64,000 nt of DNA from CAZUXY01 sp964624235 (GCA_964624235.1 CAZUXY010000014.1:1-64000); one strand, 5' to 3'. Positions 45,559-54,866 are shown, counted from the first letter of the stretch. A program made the numbers and translations. The notes: generated from the letters alone by a model not told the origin.

Positions 45559-46479
45559 ATGAACAAACGGGTAATCCACCGGTTTGTCCTATCACTGCTG
45601 CTGGCACTGCTTCTGACGACCCGGCCTGCGGCTGCCTTCATTGAGGACTGGTATTTCCGCACGGGTATAAACGGCAACTATTCATCCGGAGTAGCACCGG
45701 AGAACCTTTACCTTAAGCCCTTTGCCGAAGGAGGCTTTGTTTTCCCCGTTGTTGAAATTATACCAGGCTTCTATCGATACCAGGGATATCAGGTCACCGA
45801 TGGCAGCGGGAATTACCGCCTGCTCAACTACAACCAGGCGGGTTTAGAAGTAATATTTAACCCCATTTCCTGGATAGATATTGGGGCAGGATACCGTCAT
45901 TCTGCCGGTGAATATGATTATCGGGGAAATGAATTTTTCGGTGATCTTTCCCTTCATCTGGGGAAAACCGATGTTTCTTTGTCCGGGAGCAATAAAACAT
46001 CGGAATACGAATTCAACGGTATCCTTGTAAAAACCGAGAACCGGATATTCTCAGGGGAGGTCAACTTTTATATTAATGGCAAGGGCAGTTTTGACGGCGG
46101 TATTGAACATACTTCCCTGGAGTACAGCTCCATTTCCTCTGCCTATACTACTATAAGGGGACACCTGGGCTTCTCTCTCTATCCAGGGAAAGGCTCCATC
46201 ATCACGGCGTCATGCTCGTATGGTTATGATTCTGCAGATTATCAGATTTTTGGCGCTGGTGTCAGCGCAAAACTGGGCCTGGGATCGTATATTTCGGTTT
46301 TCGTCATATATCAGTTTGCCTATTATCTTGCCCCGGTTTCGGCAGGCGACAGCACAGGTACCCACGGGCCCGGTTCAGGCAGCACCCCCCGAGGTACCAA
46401 CCCATTTATAAAAAGCTCACTGGTAGGTGAGAATTACTGGTCCCAGACCGCGGTACTGGGGATCAGCATTAAACTGTAA
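45559..46479 (+). CDS. Outer-membrane beta-barrel protein
   Basis: A 306-residue protein with a signal peptide ending PAAAF (~residue 27). The mature part is a string of alternating amphipathic strands (WIDIGAGYRHSAGEY, FFGDLSLHLGKTDVSLSG, GHLGFSLYPG, SYISVFVIYQFAYYLAP) and ends with an aromatic-poor LGISIKL, fitting a small outer-membrane barrel. An AAGGAG site precedes the ATG. It follows the charged peptide gene after 76 bases that include a strong hairpin. Function, pore or structural, is unknown. Confidence 0.75.
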   Translation: MNKRVIHRFVLSLLLALLLTTRPAAAFIEDWYFRTGINGNYSSGVAPENLYLKPFAEGGFVFPVVEIIPGFYRYQGYQVTDGSGNYRLLNYNQAGLEVIFNPISWIDIGAGYRHSAGEYDYRGNEFFGDLSLHLGKTDVSLSGSNKTSEYEFNGILVKTENRIFSGEVNFYINGKGSFDGGIEHTSLEYSSISSAYTTIRGHLGFSLYPGKGSIITASCSYGYDSADYQIFGAGVSAKLGLGSYISVFVIYQFAYYLAPVSAGDSTGTHGPGSGSTPRGTNPFIKSSLVGENYWSQTAVLGISIKL

Positions 46480-46484
46480 ATCCT

Positions 46485-47021
46485 TTACTCGTTGATCAGG
46501 ATACCGTTGACGAATTTCCCTTCGATCTTCGTCCCGTCGGGATAATAGAGGATACCCTGCCCGTTGAAATCGTTTTTCTTGAATTCACCGACATATTTCC
46601 TGCCGTCGGGATATACCATCGTCCCTTTACCTTCCATGATGCCGTCTTTGAACTCACCCGTGTACACCCTCTTGTCGGCGAACGACATTGTTCCCTGGCC
46701 GTTCATCTTGTTATTCCTGAATTCGCCTTCATATTTCTGACCGTCCGGCCATGTCATGATCCCTCTGCCGTGCATCTGGCTGTTGACGTAATCGCCGTTG
46801 TATTTCTGCCCGCTTGCCCAGGTGTAAATCCCCTTCCCGTGCATGGTGCTGTTCTTGAATTCGCCGGAATAGCTGGCGCTGTCTTCCCATACGTAGATGC
46901 CCCTCCCGTTTTTACAGTTTCCCTCTATGCAGCCGGTGGTTTTTTTCTTGAATAAACTGAATCCCGTTGTCAACGCTATCGTGGCGAACAGTATCAAACT
47001 TGCCAGCAAAATCCGCTTCAT
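46485..47021 (-). CDS. MORN-repeat exported protein
   Basis: A 178-residue protein with an N-terminal signal sequence (ILLASLILFATIALTTG) followed by six to seven MORN repeats of about 23 residues, for example YSGEFKNSTMHGKGIYTW, YEGEFRNNKMNGQGTMSF and YVGEFKKNDFNGQGILYY. MORN repeats form an elongated beta-sheet that binds protein or lipid. The protein is probably periplasmic. It converges on the outer-membrane gene with only five bases between the stops. Confidence 0.88.
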   Translation of the reverse strand: MKRILLASLILFATIALTTGFSLFKKKTTGCIEGNCKNGRGIYVWEDSASYSGEFKNSTMHGKGIYTWASGQKYNGDYVNSQMHGRGIMTWPDGQKYEGEFRNNKMNGQGTMSFADKRVYTGEFKDGIMEGKGTMVYPDGRKYVGEFKKNDFNGQGILYYPDGTKIEGKFVNGILINE

Positions 47022-47286
47022 TTAGTGACCTCCGATGATCTGAATATGGTGAAAGTAACTGACAACGGCCATTCTTTCAATATATTTTTGTTTTTTTAAT
47101 GTATGCAACTGCAGATGGACACTATTCCCGGACCAATTCTTCCTGATTCATCTACCCTCTACACCTGATTACCGTTATAGATTGCGCACAACAATAGTAC
47201 AGTTTTCCGGTAAAATATCGATATATATATCAGTAATGCTTCTGTTCCCTCTGCACGATCATTCCAATATATAAAAAGGTGAAACC

Positions 47287-48150
47287 ATGGATACATCAAC
47301 AGGTATCCCCATGAAAGGAAGAGAGGTGCTACACCATTTTGCCGCCGTCGCCGAATATATCAACCAGATTACCGCTTCTGACATGGGGGTATCCATACTG
47401 GAAGATGATGCTTACCTGGCATATGTACCGGGCAAGAGCATCAACCTTGGACGCAAAAAGGGCGACAAACTCACCAGGGGCAGCGTCGGCGAGCGTTGCA
47501 TGAGGGAAAAGCGCCGGCTTGTAGTCGAGGTTACAAAGGATAAATCGGCTTATGGGATCCCCTATGTGGCCTGCGCGCTTCCCGTATTCGAATCGAACGG
47601 TAACGTTGCTGGCTGCATTGTTACCACCGAGTCGACGGAGTTGTTTGATTTCATCCGTGAGACCGCACGGGAACTGAGCGGTTCGTCTCTGGCTCTTTCC
47701 GATGCCATCCAGAACTTCATGGAACACGCCGAAAAACTGAACACCGCGGGCCGTCTCATGGAGGAGATTTCAAGGAACACCGTGGAGAAGGTAATGGAAA
47801 CGGATGAAGTAATCGGCTTTATCAACGAGGTGGCCGATCGGACCAATCTGCTGGGCCTTAACGCCGCCATCGAAGCTTCACGTGTGGGTGACCTGGGTAA
47901 AGGCTTCGGCGTGGTTGCCGACGAGATCAGGAAACTGGCGGACAAGAGCGCGGAATCGGTTAAAAGCATAAATACCATGCTTCATTCCATTCAGGCGGCC
48001 ATTCGTGAGATGGCGGCGCAGAGCGCCGCGGTCGGCAGCAATGTACATGAGCAGATTGAAGTGATTACCGGTATCGCCTCATCCAGTGAGGAACTTTCGG
48101 CCATGGCGGGTGAATTGACGAACCGGGCGACAATGGCAAACCCGTCGTAG
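47287..48150 (+). CDS. Soluble MCP-like receptor with GAF-like N-terminal domain
   Basis: A 287-residue cytoplasmic protein. Residues ~1-130 form a sensor domain (MGVSILEDDAYLAYVPG; GIPYVACALPVFESNGNVAGCI), GAF- or PAS-like. The rest is a short methyl-accepting coiled coil with the hairpin tip GFINEVADRTNLLGLNAAIEASR and the usual GFGVVADEIRKLAD. There is no membrane segment and no adaptation region of normal length. It is followed after 62 bases by a membrane protein gene. It is the second soluble MCP-like protein in the window. Confidence 0.8.
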   Translation: MDTSTGIPMKGREVLHHFAAVAEYINQITASDMGVSILEDDAYLAYVPGKSINLGRKKGDKLTRGSVGERCMREKRRLVVEVTKDKSAYGIPYVACALPVFESNGNVAGCIVTTESTELFDFIRETARELSGSSLALSDAIQNFMEHAEKLNTAGRLMEEISRNTVEKVMETDEVIGFINEVADRTNLLGLNAAIEASRVGDLGKGFGVVADEIRKLADKSAESVKSINTMLHSIQAAIREMAAQSAAVGSNVHEQIEVITGIASSSEELSAMAGELTNRATMANPS

Positions 48151-48212
48151 ATACACCCGTAGCATTTGGTTCAGTCGGGATTATAGCTCAGAACTTAAAC
48201 GAGAGGTTTATT

Positions 48213-48845
48213 ATGGCACTTTCCGCATCCAGGGCCCTTTCAATCCTCAGGGACCCGTCATATTTCCAGTGGTACCTCATTCCCTTTCTGCTGGTACTCA
48301 TCCATATTCTCTTCACCGAGATCGGTAAAAAGAACTGGCCCGTGATCTGCGGCGCTCTGGCTTTCTGGGGGATGGAGTGGCATGCCGAGCTATGGAACGC
48401 CGTTTTTTTTCGCATCTCCGGATACGCCCCTCTCTGGGGCACCCCGGGGACCACTGCATACCAGATCCTGATCGGTCTCAATATTGAAATCTCCATGATG
48501 TTTTTCATTATGGGATTCGCGGCGGTCAGGGTGCTCCCGGATGATCGCTTCGTTAAAATCGCGGGCATACCCAACCGTACGGCTATTGCCGCAATCCTTG
48601 CGGCCCTCTGCATCCTGGTGGAAGCGGTGCTTAACTGTATCGGCGCTCTCACCTGGGAATACTGGTGGTGGGGTGCCAGGTTCCCTTTTCTGCTTTTTCT
48701 CGTTGCCTACTGGCCCCTGTTTCTGGTGGCATACCGTGTGTACGACATGAAAACACGGCGGTCCAGGATTGTTGCGCTGTCCGCACTGTACGGTTTCAAC
48801 GCGCTGCTAATACTGGTATTCGGTGTGGTACTGAAGTGGATTTAG
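48213..48845 (+). CDS. Polytopic membrane protein of unknown function
   Basis: A 210-residue inner-membrane protein with about six hydrophobic segments, among them WYLIPFLLVLIHILF, ISMMFFIMGFAAV, AIAAILAALCILVEAVLNCIG and FPFLLFLVAYWPLFLVAY. Trp is frequent (for example EYWWWGA). GAGAGG lies before the ATG. I do not recognise the family. It may be co-transcribed with the soluble MCP gene upstream. Confidence 0.65.
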   Translation: MALSASRALSILRDPSYFQWYLIPFLLVLIHILFTEIGKKNWPVICGALAFWGMEWHAELWNAVFFRISGYAPLWGTPGTTAYQILIGLNIEISMMFFIMGFAAVRVLPDDRFVKIAGIPNRTAIAAILAALCILVEAVLNCIGALTWEYWWWGARFPFLLFLVAYWPLFLVAYRVYDMKTRRSRIVALSALYGFNALLILVFGVVLKWI

Positions 48846-48951
48846 GGAGCCGATTCACGGCCAACACTAGCGCCCTATTGCTTTCGTCCGTAAAAAAATC
48901 TATTTTATCCTGCAACCATGCTCTGGCAATTTTTTTAAAAGGCGGTAACCG

Positions 48952-49179
48952 ATGAAAATAACAGGAAAATGTCCAAAGTGCGGAAGCACCGATGTATACA
49001 CTAACGAAGACCGTTTCAAACACAGCGACCGTTCATATATCGCGACATCACTCTTCGGCAGGGCGTCCCTGACCACCTGCGTCTGTCTCTCCTGCGGTTT
49101 CATGGAAGATTATCTGAAAAACTTTCCAGGCCGCACCGGTGTGTTCATCAGGGAAAAATGGCGCAAGATCAGTAGTTGA
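48952..49179 (+). CDS. Small zinc-ribbon protein
   Basis: A 75-residue protein with two metal-binding knuckles, CPKCGSTDVY (C7, C10) and CVCLSCGF (C45, C48), flanking a basic middle. It ends in an aromatic and basic tail. Such zinc-ribbon mini-proteins are common and mostly uncharacterised. The start is ATG 48952 with a GGCGG-type site. Confidence 0.7.
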   Translation: MKITGKCPKCGSTDVYTNEDRFKHSDRSYIATSLFGRASLTTCVCLSCGFMEDYLKNFPGRTGVFIREKWRKISS

Positions 49180-49311
49180 AAAAATATAGACGCCTCTATC
49201 TCCGGAAAATTTCGCTTATAAATGTTTTTTCACATTTTCTTTGCTTGAAAACCTGTGGATTGACTGTTAGGGTGGCTCCTGCCGTCGACCATCACCGATC
49301 CCGGGGGTGCC

Positions 49312-49565
49312 ATGGAAGGACCTTTTCGCTACAACAACTCAAAGACCTGGCAGATCGGTTTTTCAGTCTCAACAATGCCGCCACCAACGTCCACTTTATC
49401 CTTTTCTCACTGTATTTCATGGTTTACTGCACAGAGGTGTGGAAGCTGAACCACGTGTTGGTGGGAACCATAAGCTTCGGCGGTCTCTATGAAATGGTAT
49501 CCTCTCAACAGGTAGTTTTATGTAAACATGATACGGGAAATCGAGGAGCGCCGGGTGACGGATGA
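49312..49565 (+). pseudogene. Remnant of a GPH/MFS-type sugar transporter, frameshifted and truncated
   Basis: From ATG 49312 the frame reads GPFRYNNSKTWQIGF, the characteristic N-terminus of glycoside-pentoside-hexuronide transporters. In the next frame it continues SLNNAATNVHFILFSLYF and YCTEVWKLNHVLVGTIS, which matches the following helix region. One T is missing in the T run at 49359-49363 (QIGFF is broken). After about 60 residues similarity ends, while the intact family is about 450 residues. It lies just before the GH2 gene, so it is likely the relic of its sugar transporter. Confidence 0.7.
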
Positions 49566-49634
49566 TGATACCGCTCAAGCGAACACCGTATCATGCAGGT
49601 CGTAACTGCCCCGGTATAGATACAGGAGACGAAT

Positions 49635-51503
49635 ATGGAAAAAACAACCAGTCCTTTCGACAACATACACCTCAGAGACCCATGGTCCCCTTTCATGGAA
49701 AAGCTCATTACCGTTGAAAGCTTCATTACCGACCGAGGACGGCGACGTGAAAGCCTGAACGGTCCCTGGCATTACACGCCTGACCCCTGCAACCACGGGC
49801 TCAGGAACGGCTGGCACTATTTCAGCACATCAGATAGCGTATACGATGCGTATCTCCCTTATTTCGGCATGCTGGGTCTGGACGAAAAGACCTTTACCCG
49901 CGAGGATGCGCGCCGGATGGACCTCCCCTCCATGGCCCGGCAGTTTGTGCCGCTGGATTTTGATTTCGAGGAATGGCCGGTTATGGACCTCCCATGCTGC
50001 TGGAACATGACCGGCGATAAGTATTTCCTATACGAAGGAACCATGTATTTCACCCGTCTTTTCACTCACAGTCTCGTGGAAGGAGAACGCGCCTTTCTGC
50101 ACGTCGGGGGGGCCAACTACCGCTGCGCGGTCTTCGTCGGAGGACACTACTTCGGCACCCACCGCGGCGGGGGCGGAGGATTCTGTGTCGAGCTTACCTC
50201 ATACCTGACGGCCGGTACAAACCGTATAATCATGGTAGTCGACAATACCCGCCGCGGCGACCAGTTACCCATGGACAATCACGACTGGTTCAATTACGGA
50301 GGCATTCATCGTGACATAGAGATTATCTATACGCCTGGGGTCTTTATACGGAACTTCTACCTGGGGATAATTCCCGGAAAATCGGATACCGTCCGCTGCG
50401 AGGTGGAGATATCCGACACCGTTGACGGAGCGGCCTCAGTCGAGATCAACGGGCTCATCGACGAAGCAGAGATACCCGTCCGCGGTGGAAGAGGCGCTGC
50501 GGACCTTGCGCTCTCCCCGGAATTGTGGAGCCCCGACCATCCCCGGCTTTATGACGTCACTGCAGGTTTTCTGGATGATCGTGTGACCGACCGTGTAGGG
50601 TTTCGCGACATTTGCACACGGGGTGACCGCATACTGCTCAACGGAAAGGATATATACCTGAAAGGGATCTCGGTCCACGAGGAGAGCGTTACCAACGGCC
50701 GCTCACTCACCGAAGATGAAATACGCGAAAATCTCATGCTGGTAAAGGAACTGGGCGGCAATTTTCTTCGCCTTGCGCACTACCCTCACAGTGCCGCGAC
50801 CTCCCGCCTGGCCGACGAACTGGGTGTACTGTTGTGGGAGGAAATCCCGGTCTACTGGGCCATAGATTTCGAAAACCCCGACACCCTGAACGACGCGAAA
50901 AACCAGCTTGCCGAACTGATTGTGCGCGACCGCAACCGTGCCAGCGTCATCATCTGGTCGGTGGGTAATGAAAACGAGGACACCCCCCGCCGCTATGTGT
51001 TCATGAAAAACCTGGTGACAACCGCCCGCGAACTGGACGCCACACGGTTGATCTCCGCGGCCTGCCTGGTGAACTGGGAAGAACACAGCGTGGCCGACAC
51101 GCTCTCAGAGGCACTCGACGTGGTTGGCATCAACGAGTATCTTGGGTGGTATCTTCCCGGCATCGAGAAACTGCCGCTTCTTTTCGAGAAAGGCCGCTTT
51201 TTGAACAAGCCCTTCATCATCAGCGAGACAGGGGCCGGTGCACTCGCGGGCCGTCATGGAGGGGATAACGAATTTTTCACCGAGGAAAAGCAGCGCCGTG
51301 TGTATGAAGAACAGATAGGGAAAATCAGGGAAATTGACAATATCCGCGGCATGACTCCCTGGATACTTTACGATTTCCGCACCCCGCTGCGCACCAACTC
51401 ATTCCAGAGGGGATATAACCGCAAGGGCCTGTTGTCCGAGGATAAGAAGACACGCAAACAGGCGTTCCATGTGTTAAAAGAATTTTACGAGAGCATTGGA
51501 TAA
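49635..51503 (+). CDS. GH2-family glycoside hydrolase (beta-glucuronidase/beta-galactosidase type)
   Basis: A 622-residue enzyme with no signal peptide. Order: sugar-binding jelly roll (AFLHVGGANYRCAVFVGG), immunoglobulin-like domain (ELWSPDHPRLYDV), and TIM barrel (residues ~300-620) with FLRLAHYPHSAATSRLADELG, acid/base Glu in SVGNENED and nucleophile Glu in FIISETGAGAL. This layout matches beta-glucuronidases more than large beta-galactosidases. CAGGAG precedes the ATG. The relic transporter upstream supports uptake and cleavage of a glycoside or glucuronide inside the cell. Confidence 0.88.
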   Translation: MEKTTSPFDNIHLRDPWSPFMEKLITVESFITDRGRRRESLNGPWHYTPDPCNHGLRNGWHYFSTSDSVYDAYLPYFGMLGLDEKTFTREDARRMDLPSMARQFVPLDFDFEEWPVMDLPCCWNMTGDKYFLYEGTMYFTRLFTHSLVEGERAFLHVGGANYRCAVFVGGHYFGTHRGGGGGFCVELTSYLTAGTNRIIMVVDNTRRGDQLPMDNHDWFNYGGIHRDIEIIYTPGVFIRNFYLGIIPGKSDTVRCEVEISDTVDGAASVEINGLIDEAEIPVRGGRGAADLALSPELWSPDHPRLYDVTAGFLDDRVTDRVGFRDICTRGDRILLNGKDIYLKGISVHEESVTNGRSLTEDEIRENLMLVKELGGNFLRLAHYPHSAATSRLADELGVLLWEEIPVYWAIDFENPDTLNDAKNQLAELIVRDRNRASVIIWSVGNENEDTPRRYVFMKNLVTTARELDATRLISAACLVNWEEHSVADTLSEALDVVGINEYLGWYLPGIEKLPLLFEKGRFLNKPFIISETGAGALAGRHGGDNEFFTEEKQRRVYEEQIGKIREIDNIRGMTPWILYDFRTPLRTNSFQRGYNRKGLLSEDKKTRKQAFHVLKEFYESIG

Positions 51504-51703
51504 ACGGGTCGCCTTCACTGCCGGTTGCGGGCCCTTTATATATACCGATCATCAGCAGAAGGACCGCTGCTGCGGAATCCGCAACCGGTCGAGTGATCAA
51601 CACCATGAAGATCAATATTCTCTTTTGAAATCAGCTTCCCGATATACTCCAGGGGCATCACGATTGTCCGGATTTAATAATAATTACGAAATGATTATGC
51701 TGT

Positions 51704-52897
51704 TCAGTACAGCATTTCCCGCCGGCTATCCTTCACCTTTTTGATCGTGACCGGCATCCCGGTCATCGCCGATTCATACGCCGCAAACACCAGTTCAATG
51801 TCAGTGCGCGCTGTCAGGCCACCCACCTTTGGCGCCCTGCCGTTATCCAGACAATCGAGGAAATCCCTGATGGCTTCATTATAAACATTATATCCCGCAA
51901 ACTCGGCAATGATGTCCATGGACACACCAGATGCAAATGACTTCTCAACGGACTCTTCGGGTATTTCGTCATCATCGAGATGCTTCATATACTCCTGGAC
52001 ACCCCTGACGACCTCTTTGCTTACACCACGATAGTAATCCTTCACCCGCTCGCTGAACACCTTTATCTCGCCGATCTCAAACTGCAGGTGTCCCGGCAGA
52101 CGTTTTTCAGGCACTTCGACAATGCTTCCTCCGTTCCCGTATACCGCCATCAGCGGCACCGGCGGCGGTGTACGGACATTCCAGCTCAGGATCACGTTCG
52201 TTACGATACCGTTCTCGTGAACCAGGGTCACCACCGAGGTTTCGTCCACATCCCACCTGGCGTCGGGTCGTCTCGTGACGGCGTATACGCTCTTCACCGG
52301 GCCGCCCAGACTGTTCGCCATAGCCATAAGGTGCACCCCCCGGTCGAAGAGTACCCCCCCTCCTCCGGTGGAAGCCCTCATGCGCCATGCGTAGGTCTTC
52401 ATATGTGAAGTCATCTCGATGGTATATGACACTTCATGGATGGTGATCATGAACGGGTCGCCGATCACGCCCTGTTTCATCAATTCCACCGCCCGTTCTA
52501 CCGCGGGCTCGTATCTGAAGTTTTCCAGAACCGCAAGGATAAGTCCTTTTTGATGCGCCTTTTGAATCATGGCATCGGCTTCCACCAGGGAATTGGCCAG
52601 GGGTTTCTCTATGAGGACTTGCTTGTCCGCCTCCAGCGCGCTCATGGCCAATCCATAATGCAGGTGGTGGGGCAGGCAGATGTCGACCGCTTTAATCTTC
52701 GGATCCGCAAGCGCACCACCGAGATTTTCATATATTCCCGCGGCACCGTAATCCTTGGCCGCTTTCCGGGCCCGGGCAACGTTGCTGTCACATATGTAGA
52801 GGTCTACCCTTTCCCGGAAATTCAGGTATTCCCGGGCATGCACGTGGCCGATCATTCCGCAGCCGGCAAGGCAGATGCAGTGTTTTTTACCGCCCAT
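51704..52897 (-). CDS. Gfo/Idh/MocA-family oxidoreductase
   Basis: A 397-residue NAD(P)-dependent dehydrogenase. The nucleotide fold CLAGCGMIGHVHAREYL starts at the N-terminus. The conserved EKP lysine motif is in VLIEKPLANSLVEAD, and the second domain has GGGVLFDRGVHLM and ISW-like ILSWNVRTP. Start chosen at ATG 52897 after AGAGGGGGG. It faces the GH2 gene tail to tail and probably acts on a sugar or cyclitol. It lacks the SCP2 extension found on the relative at 28325-29818. Confidence 0.87.
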   Translation of the reverse strand: MGGKKHCICLAGCGMIGHVHAREYLNFRERVDLYICDSNVARARKAAKDYGAAGIYENLGGALADPKIKAVDICLPHHLHYGLAMSALEADKQVLIEKPLANSLVEADAMIQKAHQKGLILAVLENFRYEPAVERAVELMKQGVIGDPFMITIHEVSYTIEMTSHMKTYAWRMRASTGGGGVLFDRGVHLMAMANSLGGPVKSVYAVTRRPDARWDVDETSVVTLVHENGIVTNVILSWNVRTPPPVPLMAVYGNGGSIVEVPEKRLPGHLQFEIGEIKVFSERVKDYYRGVSKEVVRGVQEYMKHLDDDEIPEESVEKSFASGVSMDIIAEFAGYNVYNEAIRDFLDCLDNGRAPKVGGLTARTDIELVFAAYESAMTGMPVTIKKVKDSRREMLY

Positions 52898-53359
52898 GGT
52901 TCCCCCCTCTGAAGGCAACGGCGAAGTTTTAAGTATTCTTCTATTTTTTACGTTATCATGGATGCCGATATTTTTACAGCGAAAAAAATTAACATCAGTC
53001 GATATCCGGTAATACGTAGTAATATTTCAAGACCAAAATTTCTCGGAATTTTAAACCGTTTCTTCAAGATCATTTTTTAATAATAGTCCGGCTGCTGGAG
53101 AAGCACAAATAACGCTATTCGCAGATGGTAAAATCAGAGTTTTACTGCGACAGTAATCCAGATAAACACTGACCTACATCATGATGTAGTTACGATACCT
53201 TCCGCCGAACATACACCGTTCGGCCATCGCACAGCATGATGCCGCCGACACTTTGTTCAGCCATGCATGATTATGCCAAACTTGTGAATGCATACAATCG
53301 AATTCACTACCGCTGTTGATTTTTTACACAATCACTGCATCAACCATCCTGATTAATAT
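52898..53359. other. Intergenic region with palindromes
   Basis: No credible gene. It contains a perfect 16-bp palindrome CTACATCATGATGTAG (53174-53189) and a seven-base stem, GCCGAAC/GTTCGGC (53204-53224). Both may be regulatory sites for the divergent genes on either side. Confidence 0.45.
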
Positions 53360-53389
53360 TTGACACCGTAAGGGAATATTCGTTATATT
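53360..53389 (+). promoter_or_regulatory. Promoter of the 53415-56548 operon
   Basis: A perfect TTGACA (53360-53365) and TATATT (53384-53389) with an 18-base spacer. The leader is only about 20 bases before the GAGGAGG ribosome binding site of the first gene. Confidence 0.65.
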
Positions 53390-53414
53390 CATCCCGCAAC
53401 CGAGGAGGAACCCC

Positions 53415-53663
53415 GTGAACAGAAAAGTCAAAGAAGTACGGAGGGGGATACGCCTGAACATCAAAAAGCCCCCCAAGGTGGAAACACCCAGGAACGTGTA
53501 CCGCCGAAAGGCGAAGCACAAAAAGAGCCATGCCGATGAAGAACGCATGGCTCTTTCATTCAGGGAATTTATCCTTGACAAATGCTTTTTGAAATCATGG
53601 GATTTCCGCTGGACCGGCGTGAAATCGCGGAAGGGAGTCCGATCTTTCTTAGAAGGAGTATGA
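53415..53663 (+). CDS. Small basic protein, unknown
   Basis: An 82-residue protein starting at GTG with a superb GAGGAGGAA site. It is very basic in its first half (RKVKEVRRGIRLNIKK; NVYRRKAKHKKSH) with no signal peptide. The stop overlaps the next start (ATGA), so it is probably coupled. A 12-bp hairpin lies inside the frame. It may be a nucleic-acid binding protein or a regulatory leader. No family is recognised, and the C-terminal half after the hairpin looks less protein-like. Confidence 0.5.
   Translation: MNRKVKEVRRGIRLNIKKPPKVETPRNVYRRKAKHKKSHADEERMALSFREFILDKCFLKSWDFRWTGVKSRKGVRSFLEGV
53522..53556 (+). other. Strong hairpin inside the small basic gene
   Basis: A perfect 12-bp stem (53522-53533 with 53545-53556, left arm AAAGAGCCATGC) and an 11-base loop. 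On the minus strand it is followed by TTTTTG; on the plus strand the T residues are within the stem. It looks like a terminator or attenuator placed 110-140 bases into the transcript. Confidence 0.55.
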
Positions 53664-54862
53664 CATTTTTCATGAAGAAATCACATCTGTCGCCATATTA
53701 CAGTAAAAAGCATTTGCTGATGCCGGTCATTGCCGGAGTTTTGTCGCTTCTGATTCTCTGGTGCGCACCCGACCGTTCGCGGGGTGATTCCCCGATCAAG
53801 GATAAAACATCGGGAGTCGTTGCGGAAGACCGTAAAGTCTATGAAACCGCACGGTTCATCGCCGGCAGGGACCTGCCCTCCGATTCGTCCCTGAATGCCT
53901 ACGCAACCGGCCCTCAGTACCAGAATTATAAAAAAAGGATGTCCGCCTCCTGGGCGCGCCTGCAGGAGGGGAACAGCCAGAAGATAGTGCAATGGAAGGA
54001 AAAGCACATTCCCAAGAAGTACACCCCTGCGATATTCTATCCCTTCAGCGGACCTGATATAATCAATGCACTGCTCTTCTTCCCCGACGGCACCGAATAT
54101 ATCATGTTCGGGCTGGAATCCCCGGGTTCGATCCCGCGCGCCCACGACGTGCCGCAGCATAAACTTCCAGCGGGCCTCAGTGGACTCGGTATTGCGCTGG
54201 ACAATGTCCTCAACGTGAATTATTTCAAGACCCTCCGCATGGAAAGGGAGATCAGCACCAACTCCTTCAACAGCATCACCAGCGTCATCATGTTTTTCCT
54301 TTCCCGGATGGAATACGAAGTCCTGTCCGCCAGGCATGTGTGGATCGACGGAACAGGTGTCCTCGTCTCTGAAAAACCCGCTAAACGCGACCCGCGCCTG
54401 GTGACCGGTGTGGAACTGCTTTTCAGAAAGGGGAACGGGGGATCTGTAAAACGGGTACGGTATTTTCAGCTCAACGTTATTGACAATTCCCTTAAAACCT
54501 ACACCAACTTTATTCCCTATCTGGAAACCTATGACAGGTACACGACCATTATTAAATCGGCTTCGTACCTGATGCATAACGAACAGAAATTCACGAAAAT
54601 ACGCACACTCACGCTGTCGCACAGCGATTACATACTTCAAGACGATTCCGGTGTGGCACTGCGCTTTTTCGACCGCAGCATCTGGAAACTCAGCTTTCAC
54701 GGCGTGTATACCAGACCTGTACCGCTCTTCGCTCACCGATACCAGGCCGATTTTGCGAAAGAGGTGAAGGAAAAATCCACCGGGCCGCTACCCTTCAGCT
54801 ACGGATATAATTTCGGCGTGAACCGGTCGAATCTCATGTTCGCCGAGCGTATAAAAAAGTGA
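53660..54862 (+). CDS. Exported or membrane-anchored protein of unknown function
   Basis: A 400-residue protein. An N-terminal hydrophobic segment (LLMPVIAGVLSLLILWCAP) acts as signal or anchor; the Cys in LWCAP could be a lipid site but the lipobox is not ideal. The rest is a soluble domain with FPDGTEYIMFGLESPGSIP, NALLFFPDG and FNSITSVIMFF. I do not recognise it. The start at 53660 overlaps the previous stop (ATGA); an ATG at 53672 gives an equally good signal sequence. The hydrolase gene begins four bases after its stop. Confidence 0.65.
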   Translation: MTFFMKKSHLSPYYSKKHLLMPVIAGVLSLLILWCAPDRSRGDSPIKDKTSGVVAEDRKVYETARFIAGRDLPSDSSLNAYATGPQYQNYKKRMSASWARLQEGNSQKIVQWKEKHIPKKYTPAIFYPFSGPDIINALLFFPDGTEYIMFGLESPGSIPRAHDVPQHKLPAGLSGLGIALDNVLNVNYFKTLRMEREISTNSFNSITSVIMFFLSRMEYEVLSARHVWIDGTGVLVSEKPAKRDPRLVTGVELLFRKGNGGSVKRVRYFQLNVIDNSLKTYTNFIPYLETYDRYTTIIKSASYLMHNEQKFTKIRTLTLSHSDYILQDDSGVALRFFDRSIWKLSFHGVYTRPVPLFAHRYQADFAKEVKEKSTGPLPFSYGYNFGVNRSNLMFAERIKK

Positions 54863-54866
54863 CCAT

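Noticed and set aside
53681..54736. A 351-codon open frame on the minus strand opposite the exported-protein gene
   Set aside because: The plus-strand gene has promoter, coupling and a signal sequence. The antisense translation has no recognisable pattern and no ribosome binding site.
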